NCBI GenBank assembly: GCA_023418475.1 | Contig: JAEZZO010000053.1 | Span: 1-64,000, forward strand | Origin: Bacillota bacterium | Lineage (GTDB): Bacteria > Bacillota > Clostridia > Lachnospirales > Lachnospiraceae | DNA: 64,000 nucleotides | Reading direction: 5' to 3' | Shown here: piece after piece, positions 17,464-24,143 of the stretch | How the letters are laid out: each line of letters opens with the position of its first letter | Position numbering within the stretch: position 1 is the first letter of the stretch | The notes under the pieces: model-generated | Databases searched by the model: none | What the model saw: only the letters and a program-made list of their open reading frames with translations | Told to the model about the DNA's origin: nothing | Made by a program: the position numbers and the translations under genes

Positions 17464-17835
17464 TTAACCGAGTACTTCGGCTATTGTATATTTTTTAACA
17501 ACCTGACCGCGAATTAAATGTTGATCTACAACCTCAAGTGCTTTTTCAGGAGTCATTTTAATATAAGTTACTTTATCTTTTCCTGGCTCGTAGATTTCTA
17601 CGATAGGTTCGTACTGGCATAAACCGATACAACCTGTTTGGGTTACAGCTACATTCGTAAGTCCTTTTGCCTGAACTGCATCGGAAAGTGCAGTAAGAAC
17701 GGGTCTTGCACCGCTTGCAATACCACAGGTAGCCATACCAACTACAACACGGGTCTGATCACTGGATTCACTGCGAAGTCCAATCTGACCCTGCATCTTT
17801 TCTCTGATTGCTTTAAGCTCTTCTAGAGATTTCAT
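17464..17835 (-). CDS. Thioredoxin-like [2Fe-2S] ferredoxin protein of the hydrogenase operon
   Basis: The 123-residue protein has a short N-terminal helix and then a thioredoxin-like [2Fe-2S] fold with the four cluster Cys in two pairs, GMATCGIASGA and QTGCIGLCQYEP. The fold is the same as the N-terminus of HydB and the C-terminus of NuoE. Small proteins like this are commonly encoded between the NuoE-like and NuoF-like genes of clostridial hydrogenase operons and probably relay electrons or assist assembly. SD AAGGAGG precedes the ATG. A 161-base gap separates it from the ATPase gene upstream, room for a second promoter or processing site. Confidence 0.9.
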   Translation of the reverse strand: MKSLEELKAIREKMQGQIGLRSESSDQTRVVVGMATCGIASGARPVLTALSDAVQAKGLTNVAVTQTGCIGLCQYEPIVEIYEPGKDKVTYIKMTPEKALEVVDQHLIRGQVVKKYTIAEVLG

Positions 17836-17906
17836 GCTTAATCCTCCTTAAATGTTCTAAGCGAGAAGGATTGATCCTCACTTATAGATTTGAAAATAAA
17901 AGTTCC

Positions 17907-17921
17907 TAAATTGTGTCGCCA
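17907..17921 (-). promoter_or_regulatory. Leader motif shared with the start of the hydrogenase operon
   Basis: On the minus strand this reads TGGCGACACAATTTA. The same motif with one difference (TGGCGACACAGTTTA) lies at 19069-19083 in the nuoE-like leader. Both are in untranslated stretches upstream of operon genes. Confidence 0.5.
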
Positions 17922-17996
17922 TTTTTATTAAATAACATTGCTTTCTTAATTCAATAAAAGAATTTCATTCATAAAGTACTACATAAAACAAAATAT

Positions 17997-18554
17997 CTAA
18001 ACTCGAAATCCCCCATCTGTTTCCTGTTGATTTTCTTCCAGATATTCTTTGATATAAGCAGATACTTCAGGAGAATTTAAAGGAACATCGTTAAGAATTT
18101 GACGAAATTCCCTAGTATCCAACATAAATTGATTTCCGTCAAATTCATACGTATATAGAAAATCAATCTGCGTATTCAAAGTAATTAATGTATGAATAGT
18201 GCTGTTTATATCGCCAAGCGGCATGCGGTCTATATGGGATATTCGAAATACCGCTGTAACTGTTGTTCCGGTTCCGGTTTCTGATTCTATATGAAAGGTT
18301 CCTCCGGTATTTAACGCTGCCATTTTAAAAAATGGCACTCCCAATCCGATTTTACGTGTGGTTCTGGTAGTGAAGAAAGGATCTTCAACCTTTTGCAGCT
18401 GTTCTTTAGTCATACCGCACCCATTATCGGCTATTATTATCTTCAGGATATCTGTTTCTCTTTGTATCTGTATTTTGATTTCGATCAGGTCAGCACCTGC
18501 TCGGATCGAATTATTAGCAACATCCAGTACATTAAGAGATAACTCTGTCATCAT
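17997..18554 (-). CDS. Histidine-kinase-type ATPase protein in hydrogenase operon
   Basis: The 185-residue protein contains a GHKL ATPase fold without a phosphoacceptor His: N-box LNVLDVANNSIRAGAD, G1 DNGCGM, and GLGVPFFK with GTGTTVTAVF. It could be an anti-sigma-like or partner-switching kinase, or an ATP-dependent accessory factor. The C-terminal 70 residues are of unknown fold. It is encoded one base after the nuoE-like stop, so translation is coupled. Proteins like this recur beside NuoE-like genes in clostridial hydrogenase operons, but I know of no established function. An RsbW-like ATPase is encoded in the divergent cassette. Confidence 0.8.
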   Translation of the reverse strand: MMTELSLNVLDVANNSIRAGADLIEIKIQIQRETDILKIIIADNGCGMTKEQLQKVEDPFFTTRTTRKIGLGVPFFKMAALNTGGTFHIESETGTGTTVTAVFRISHIDRMPLGDINSTIHTLITLNTQIDFLYTYEFDGNQFMLDTREFRQILNDVPLNSPEVSAYIKEYLEENQQETDGGFRV

Positions 18555-18555
18555 C

Positions 18556-19050
18556 TTATTCGTACTTTGCTAAAATGCCTTTAAGATCATCAACCGTTAA
18601 TTTACCGTAAACATCTTCATTAACAGTCAATACGGGTGCCAGGCCGCAAGCTCCGATACAGCGGCAGGATTCCAGTGAAAACTTCCCATCCGGTGTACAT
18701 CCGCCGTCTTCTACCTTCAAAAGCTCCTGAAGCTTATTGAAAATATCTCCGGATCCTTTTACATAGCATGCTGTTCCCAGACAGACAGAAACATTGTATT
18801 TGCCCTTAGGGCTAAGTGAAAATTGAGCGTAGAATGTTACAATACCATAAATTTTCTCCAGGGGTACATTCATCTCGTTTGAAATAATGGTCTGAACTTC
18901 AACTGGAAGATAACCATAGATTTCTTGTGCTTTCTGTAATATGGGCATCAGAGCACCTTTATCGCCTTTATGATCTGCAATGACTTGTAAAAGTGCAGCT
19001 TCCTGCTCTTTTGTTCCTGCAAAGGGGACTGTTGTATTTTGCGATCCCAT
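18556..19050 (-). CDS. hydC: NuoE-like [2Fe-2S] subunit of bifurcating hydrogenase (HydC)
   Basis: The 164-residue protein is homologous to the 24-kDa subunit of complex I. A helical N-terminal half (LMPILQKAQEIYGYLP) is followed by a thioredoxin-like [2Fe-2S] domain with ligands in CLGTACYVKG and ESCRCIGACGLAP. It is the third core subunit beside HydA and HydB. The gene is first in the minus-strand operon. SD AAGGAGG is ten bases upstream of the ATG, and a promoter with an overlapping Rex-like site lies at 19095-19127. Confidence 0.95.
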   Translation of the reverse strand: MGSQNTTVPFAGTKEQEAALLQVIADHKGDKGALMPILQKAQEIYGYLPVEVQTIISNEMNVPLEKIYGIVTFYAQFSLSPKGKYNVSVCLGTACYVKGSGDIFNKLQELLKVEDGGCTPDGKFSLESCRCIGACGLAPVLTVNEDVYGKLTVDDLKGILAKYE

Positions 19051-19068
19051 TTTTTAACCTCCTTGAAA

Positions 19069-19127
19069 TAAACTGTGTCGCCACAAACACTGACATTATA
19101 CCATAAGTATGTTAAATAATCTACAAA
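19069..19127 (-). promoter_or_regulatory. Hydrogenase operon promoter with Rex-like operator and leader motif
   Basis: On the minus strand a -10 TATAAT (19100-19095) is preceded at 17 bases by TAGATT (19123-19118). The plus-strand 19-mer at 19109-19127 (ATGTTAAATAATCTACAAA) matches 15 of 19 positions of the Rex-type site TTGTTAAATAATTTAACAA and covers the -35 box. The leader contains TGGCGACACAGTTTA at 19083-19069. Rex responds to NADH/NAD, which fits a NADH-linked hydrogenase. Confidence 0.55.
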
Positions 19128-19233
19128 AATTATTTACAACAAACAGCATTAGAATAAAATGAGTTATATGCAACCTGTATAGTTACCATAATTCATTCTA
19201 ATATCGGTGGTTATATGTACAATATATACGAGA

Positions 19234-19280
19234 ATTACAAACATTACAAGATTGTAATTACTGACAAATTGTAATATAAT
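19234..19280 (+). promoter_or_regulatory. Promoter of the sensory cassette with nested inverted repeats
   Basis: TTGTAA (19252-19257) and TATAAT (19275-19280) are 17 bases apart. ATTACAA at 19243-19249 and TTGTAAT at 19252-19258 form a perfect 7-2-7 inverted repeat. A second ATTACAA (19234-19240) and TTGTAAT (19269-19275) flank it. This is a strong candidate regulator site over the promoter. Confidence 0.6.
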
Positions 19281-19387
19281 AAGAACACAGCTGACGGTGA
19301 AAGAAATACTTCTGCCGGGACAGACAGGCAAGTGGTTTTTCTTCTTCCTGATGGAGAAGAAAAGCCTAATAATAGAAAGGCGCCGCC

Positions 19388-20695
19388 ATGGACGAGAACA
19401 ACATGCTGCAGATGCAGCAATTACTACAGACAGCACCGGGAGGTATTGCAAAACTGGCATTTGATGATTTACTTACGATTATGGATGCTACTGATTCGTT
19501 TTATGTATTGATTAAAAATGTATCCGACAAAACTTTATCAAAGACATCCCAGGCATTGCTGCGAATTGTGTATTCGGCAGACATCATACCCGTAACACAG
19601 CAGCTTGCGGGACAAAAGCATAGAATGGATGGTCTTCTTAATTTTCAATTTCGTACTCTACAGCAGGATGGAAGCTTTAAGTGGGTCATGATTACAGGAA
19701 AAAAAACAGAAGAAATGTTTTCTTCAGGTATTAAGACATATCCGGTTTATTCCTGTATAGCAATGGATATAACAGAACTAATGAATAATTTTAAGAAACT
19801 CGAGCAAATCAATGATTACTATACTAAAATCTCAGAATTATCCAGAGATATGTTTTATGAATATGAAATTGCTACGGATACCTTATCCTTTACGGAACTG
19901 TTCCGCGAAGTATTCGGAAAAGATAACATAATGCAAGGCTTTCGTAAAAGACTGGAGAAGACGAAAGTAATATATTCGGAGGAGCTGCCGGCAGTCATTT
20001 CGATTTTTAACAGTATGATGAGCGGAAGAAAGCAGGCAAGATTCGAGCTCAGAATGATTACGAAAGAAGGAACTCCTGTATGGTATACCTGCTATGCTTC
20101 TATTATTTTTGATGAGAATAGAACGCCCTATAAGGCTGTTGGTAAGCTTACAGCTATCAATAAAAATTCTTTGGAAGCTGATAAACTAAAGCATATTCCG
20201 AATATGGATTCCCTAACCAATATATATTCCAGGGAATCTACGGAAGCACTGATCACCGAGGCGGTTACAAAACAGGAGGAAGGCTCTCTTTGTGCATTGT
20301 TTTTAATTGATTTAAGAAATTATAAGAGTATTAATGAAGTAAGAAAGAGCATTCATGGTGAGAATGTTTTAACACAGGTCGGCGGTCTTTTAAAAAATCA
20401 ATTCCGAACTTCAGATATCGTTGGCAGAATCGGACTGAGTGAATTTGCTGTGTATATGAGGAATATATCCTCGGATAAGGTAGCCTATGATCAGGCGGAT
20501 ACGTTATGCCGAATAATCGAAGCAATTTATTCTTATGAACACACGAAAAGCGGTATTACAGTAAGTATTGGAGTAGCTTTGCAAAAAGGGCCACATGAGT
20601 ACCAGGGGATATTATCAAATGCGAATACTGCACTGGTAATGGCAAAGAAAATTACGACAAGTTCATTTGAGGTATTTGGAGATTCTGTAAATTAA
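19388..20695 (+). CDS. PAS-GGDEF-like signalling protein with degenerate active site
   Basis: This 435-residue soluble protein has two PAS-like regions (about 20-140 and 145-260) and then a GGDEF-fold domain (about 265-435). The diguanylate cyclase signature is IGLSEFAVYM instead of GGDEF, so both catalytic Gly and the Asp-Glu pair are altered and cyclic-di-GMP synthesis is unlikely. It more likely senses a ligand or redox state through PAS and acts by protein contact. It is the first gene of the plus-strand cassette that carries a sensory [FeFe] hydrogenase, divergent from the catalytic operon. Confidence 0.8.
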   Translation: MDENNMLQMQQLLQTAPGGIAKLAFDDLLTIMDATDSFYVLIKNVSDKTLSKTSQALLRIVYSADIIPVTQQLAGQKHRMDGLLNFQFRTLQQDGSFKWVMITGKKTEEMFSSGIKTYPVYSCIAMDITELMNNFKKLEQINDYYTKISELSRDMFYEYEIATDTLSFTELFREVFGKDNIMQGFRKRLEKTKVIYSEELPAVISIFNSMMSGRKQARFELRMITKEGTPVWYTCYASIIFDENRTPYKAVGKLTAINKNSLEADKLKHIPNMDSLTNIYSRESTEALITEAVTKQEEGSLCALFLIDLRNYKSINEVRKSIHGENVLTQVGGLLKNQFRTSDIVGRIGLSEFAVYMRNISSDKVAYDQADTLCRIIEAIYSYEHTKSGITVSIGVALQKGPHEYQGILSNANTALVMAKKITTSSFEVFGDSVN

Positions 20696-20743
20696 CGGAT
20701 TAATTAACCTGAATTCGCTGGAAGAGGCAGAATGGAGATTTGT

Positions 20744-21100
20744 ATGACAATTGATAACGTGAAGGAGATATTAGGAGCCAGGTATATCATCGGAGAAGAG
20801 TGGAAGGACAGAGAAGTTCATACAGCCTGCGGTTCTGATATGATGAGTGATGTGCTTGCTTTTATGAAAGACCAGTCCGTACTTTTAACCGGTCTTTGTA
20901 ATCTGCAGGTAATAAGAACCTGTGAGATGATGGATATTATCTGCGTTGTATTCGTCAGAGGAAAGTTACCCGATGAAGCAATGATTACTATGGCAAAAGA
21001 AAAAGAGATAGCAATCCTTACGACCGGGCATAGAATGTTTTCTGCCTGTGGAGTGCTGTATGAAAAAGGTTTGCGGGGAGGGCCAACTTATCGTGAGTGA
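20744..21100 (+). CDS. DRTGG-domain protein 1
   Basis: This roughly 118-residue single-domain protein resembles the DRTGG domain found next to CBS domains and in phosphotransacetylase-like proteins; ligand and role are unknown. Visible features are the N-terminal MTIDNVKEILGA, a central LLTGLCNLQVIRTCEMMDI and the C-terminal EIAILTTGHRMFSACGVLYEKG. The start at 20744 follows GGAG of an upstream ATGGAG by six bases. A second member lies at 22908, on the other side of the hydrogenase-like gene. Its 3' end overlaps the ATPase gene by about 40 bases, indicating tight coupling. Confidence 0.75.
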   Translation: MTIDNVKEILGARYIIGEEWKDREVHTACGSDMMSDVLAFMKDQSVLLTGLCNLQVIRTCEMMDIICVVFVRGKLPDEAMITMAKEKEIAILTTGHRMFSACGVLYEKGLRGGPTYRE

Positions 21101-21518
21101 TACAATTATGATGACATATGAGGTACCTGCAGATGACTTTACAAGAGCAGGTGAAGCCTCCAGCAGTGTGAAAAGCAGATTAAAGAAAATGGGTGTTGAT
21201 CCGGATGTGGTACGTAAGGTTTCAATTGCCATGTATGAAGGAGAAATCAACATGGTAATTCACGCACACGGAGGAAGCATTGATGTTACGATATCGCCGG
21301 AAGAGATTGAGATGGTATTAAAGGATCAGGGACCGGGGATTGAAAACATAGAATTGGCGATGCAGGCCGGTTATTCCACCGCACCTGATAATATTCGTTC
21401 CCTTGGTTTTGGGGCAGGTATGGGCCTGCCGAATATGAAAAAATATTCGGATGAAATGATAATAGATAGTGTGGTTGGAGTAGGGACCACGGTGACTATG
21501 AAGATAAAAATGTTATGA
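21060..21518 (+). CDS. RsbW-like anti-sigma/serine kinase-type ATPase
   Basis: The protein has about 152 residues and a GHKL ATPase fold. The N-box region YEGEINMVIHAHGG, LKDQGPGIENIELAMQAGYS (G1) and GFGAGMGLPNMKKYSDE (G2) match the anti-sigma-regulatory-factor type seen in RsbW/RsbT. Such proteins phosphorylate an STAS antagonist or sequester a sigma factor; no partner is encoded in view. The ATG at 21060 has a TGGAG SD and overlaps the preceding gene. The GTG at 21048 or the ATGs at 21108 and 21111 are alternatives. Together with the hydrogenase-like sensor downstream it suggests a redox switch. Confidence 0.8.
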   Translation: MKKVCGEGQLIVSDTIMMTYEVPADDFTRAGEASSSVKSRLKKMGVDPDVVRKVSIAMYEGEINMVIHAHGGSIDVTISPEEIEMVLKDQGPGIENIELAMQAGYSTAPDNIRSLGFGAGMGLPNMKKYSDEMIIDSVVGVGTTVTMKIKML

Positions 21519-21578
21519 TTTTAGTTAACCTGAGGGTGAAGGCTGCTTAAGCTAATAATTATAACAGGGGGAATGATG

Positions 21579-22862
21579 ATGGGTAAGTTTTTTACTTCAG
21601 TTCATCTGAAGGAAGATCTATGTATGGGCTGCATTAATTGTATTAAGCGCTGCCCGACGCAGGCGATCCGCGTTAGAAACGGAAAAGCTGTTATAACGAA
21701 GGAGTTTTGTATTGATTGCGGTGAATGCATTCGTATTTGTCCTCATCATGCGAAGGAAGCTACTTATGATTCACCTGATATTATGAAAAAATTTGAATAT
21801 ACGGTTGCTTTACCGGCACCTTCCCTATATGGTCAATTTAATCATTTGGAGGACATCAATATTATCCTGACGGCACTTATTAAAATGGGATTTGACGATG
21901 TTTATGAAGTAAGCGGTGCTGCAGAACTCGTTTCAGAGATATCCCGGAAATATGTTGTCGAGCATAAGGAAAAATGGCCGCTGATCAGCACGGCATGTCC
22001 TTCTGTAGTAAGATTGATACAAGTACGTTTTCCGAATTTGATTGAACATTTATTACCGGTCTGCGCTCCGGTAGATCTGGCAGCTTCCCTGGCAAGAGAA
22101 AAAGCCATGGAAAAAACAGGTTTACCAAGAGAAAAGATCGGAATTATTTTTATCTCACCCTGTCCGGCAAAGATGACGGCCGTAAAGTCACCGATCGGAA
22201 TTGATCACAGTGAGATCGACGGAGTGCTTGCTATTAAGGAAGTATACCCGATATTGCTTCCGCTGATGAAGCAAAGTATTGATGATGCACTGGAGCTTCG
22301 TATATCGGGACGAATTGGTATCGGTTGGGGAAGCACCGGCGGAGAGGCAGGAAGTCTGCTGACAGATAATTATCTGGCTGCGGATGGAATAGAAAATGTA
22401 ATCAAGGTTCTTGAGGATCTGGAGGATCAGAAATTTGATCAGCTTGAATTTATCGAGTTAAATGCCTGCGCAGGCGGATGTGTGGGTGGAGTATTAACGG
22501 TTGAAAACCCCTATCTGGCTAAGGTAAAGCTACTAAGACTCAGAAAGTATCTTCCGATTGCCTGTTCCCATATTTCGGAAGGTATGAATGAGGAAGGTTT
22601 CTGGAATCATGAGGTGGAATATGAACCAGTATTTAAGCTGGGAAGGAATATGAAGGAAAGTATAGCCAATATGTCAAGAGTGGATGAGTTATGTGCAAAA
22701 TTCCCAAGACTTGACTGTGGCTCCTGTGGAGCTCCGACCTGTAAGGCACTGGCAGAGGATATTGTGCGGGGAGTTGCAACAGAACAGGATTGTATCCATA
22801 TTCTCAGGGATTATATTCATAAATTGTCAGATGAACTGTTAAAACTTGATATAAAGAAATAA
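21579..22862 (+). CDS. Sensory-type [FeFe] hydrogenase-like protein with C-terminal Fe-S domain
   Basis: The protein has about 427 residues. Two [4Fe-4S] clusters lie at the N-terminus (CMGCINCIKRCP, CIDCGECIRICP). An H-cluster domain has altered motifs: L1 is STACPSVVRL, L2 SPCPAKM and L3 LNACAGGCVGGV. The cluster-binding Cys residues are kept, but the proton-relay Cys of catalytic enzymes is Ala, as described for sensory hydrogenases. The C-terminus holds an Fe-S motif CGSCGAPTC rather than a PAS or kinase domain. I infer an H2 or redox sensor with low turnover. Three tandem ATGs occur (21573, 21576, 21579); 21579 gives the best distance from the GGGGG SD. Confidence 0.85.
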   Translation: MGKFFTSVHLKEDLCMGCINCIKRCPTQAIRVRNGKAVITKEFCIDCGECIRICPHHAKEATYDSPDIMKKFEYTVALPAPSLYGQFNHLEDINIILTALIKMGFDDVYEVSGAAELVSEISRKYVVEHKEKWPLISTACPSVVRLIQVRFPNLIEHLLPVCAPVDLAASLAREKAMEKTGLPREKIGIIFISPCPAKMTAVKSPIGIDHSEIDGVLAIKEVYPILLPLMKQSIDDALELRISGRIGIGWGSTGGEAGSLLTDNYLAADGIENVIKVLEDLEDQKFDQLEFIELNACAGGCVGGVLTVENPYLAKVKLLRLRKYLPIACSHISEGMNEEGFWNHEVEYEPVFKLGRNMKESIANMSRVDELCAKFPRLDCGSCGAPTCKALAEDIVRGVATEQDCIHILRDYIHKLSDELLKLDIKK

Positions 22863-22907
22863 TTAAATAAGGGTACGAAGATATCAGATGCGGGAAGGAA
22901 GAAAGAA

Positions 22908-23243
22908 ATGAAGATAATTGATTTAATCCAGTCAGGGAAATTTAAGGTAGTGAACGAAGGCGAGAATACGCAAAGGGAGATATCACAACCTTACTGCTGT
23001 GATCTGTTAAGTATAGCAATGGGAAGGATGCCGATCTCCTCCGCGTGGGTAACGGTTATGGCTAATATCAATACGCTGGCAGTTGCTGCTCTAGCAGATG
23101 CATCCTGTATTATTCTTGCAGAGGACAGCAAATTGGATGAAGCCGCATTAGGCAAGGCAAGAGAGCAGCAGATCACAGTATTTGCAACGGAGATGCCAAT
23201 ATTTGATGCTGCTTTGCTGATTTATCAACAGCTATATGCTTAA
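22908..23243 (+). CDS. DRTGG-domain protein 2
   Basis: This 111-residue protein is similar in size and pattern to the one at 20744 (start MKIIDLIQSGKFKVV, then DLLSIAMGRMPISSAWVT and ITVFATEMPIFDAALLIYQ). It probably belongs to the same DRTGG-like family. It overlaps the PHP gene by eight bases, so the two are translationally coupled. Its occurrence on the far side of the hydrogenase-like gene suggests that a pair of these proteins flanks or partners the sensor. Function unknown. Confidence 0.7.
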   Translation: MKIIDLIQSGKFKVVNEGENTQREISQPYCCDLLSIAMGRMPISSAWVTVMANINTLAVAALADASCIILAEDSKLDEAALGKAREQQITVFATEMPIFDAALLIYQQLYA

Positions 23244-23955
23244 GCTTTCTTATGACTTTCATATCCATTCCTGCCTGTCTCCCTGTGCAGATGAGGATAT
23301 GCTGCCATCTAATATAATTGGAATGTCTTGTTTGAAAAATCTGGATGTGATTGCAGTAACGGATCATAATTCATGTAAGAATTGCCCCGCTGTTTTAGAT
23401 CTTGCCAGACAATATAACATTACTGCCCTGCCTGGAATGGAGCTGTGTACAATGGAGGAAGTACATGTACTTTGTCTGTTTGCAAAGCTTCCTGATGCTA
23501 TGAAGTTTGATGAATATGTAGCATCAAAATTATTAAAAATCCCGAATGAGGAAAGAGTTTTCGGAAAACAGGAAATTTATGATGAAGAGGACCGAAAAAT
23601 CGGAATGGAACCATATCTGTTAATTAATGCAACAAGCATCTCCTTCGATGAGCTTGGTAAGTTAATGGAGCAGTTTCATGGGATTTATATACCGGCTCAT
23701 GTGGATAAGAATTCTAACAGCTTGCTTTCCAACCTTGGCTTTATACCTCCGGATGCGGATTTTCCGGCAGCAGAGCTGGCCGATCTTACTCATTTCGAAA
23801 AACTTGCGCAGTTAAATCCATACTTGAGAAAATGCAGTATCATAACGGATTCAGATGCGCATATGTTAGGAAATATCAATGAAGCAGTGAATTTCCTGGA
23901 ATGTGAAAGCAGAAGCAGAGAAGATATTTTAAAAGCAATTATAAAAAAGCGATGA
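23236..23955 (+). CDS. PHP-domain metal-dependent phosphoesterase
   Basis: The 239-residue protein contains the PHP motifs FHIHSCLSPC (first His pair), VTDHNSC, PGMELCT, an IPAHVDKNSN segment and the final SDAHMLGN. Together these form a trinuclear metal site. Relatives hydrolyse phosphate esters such as histidinol phosphate, nucleotides or nucleic acid ends; the substrate here is unknown. It is the last gene of the cassette and may remove a nucleotide signal or phosphate in the proposed circuit. The ATG overlaps the preceding gene. A terminator follows at 23974. Confidence 0.82.
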   Translation: MLKLSYDFHIHSCLSPCADEDMLPSNIIGMSCLKNLDVIAVTDHNSCKNCPAVLDLARQYNITALPGMELCTMEEVHVLCLFAKLPDAMKFDEYVASKLLKIPNEERVFGKQEIYDEEDRKIGMEPYLLINATSISFDELGKLMEQFHGIYIPAHVDKNSNSLLSNLGFIPPDADFPAAELADLTHFEKLAQLNPYLRKCSIITDSDAHMLGNINEAVNFLECESRSREDILKAIIKKR

Positions 23956-23973
23956 TAAAAGTGAATAGATAGA

Positions 23974-24009
23974 CAAAAAGCCGACTTTTAGAAAAGAAGC
24001 CGGTTTTTT
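23974..24009 (+). terminator. Terminator of the sensory cassette
   Basis: An imperfect stem (AAAAGCCGACTT against AAGCCGGTTTT) with a short loop is followed by a run of six T, 20 bases after the PHP gene. Confidence 0.75.
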
Positions 24010-24143
24010 CAGTTTATAGATTAGTTATTTTATATTTTTTGTTCTTAATGCAACCTGCTAAGTGATTGTAAAAATGGAATCTTATGTTATACTAAACTTA
24101 AATTTGTTAATAATAGAAATATAAAGTTAAGGAGCAAAAATGT

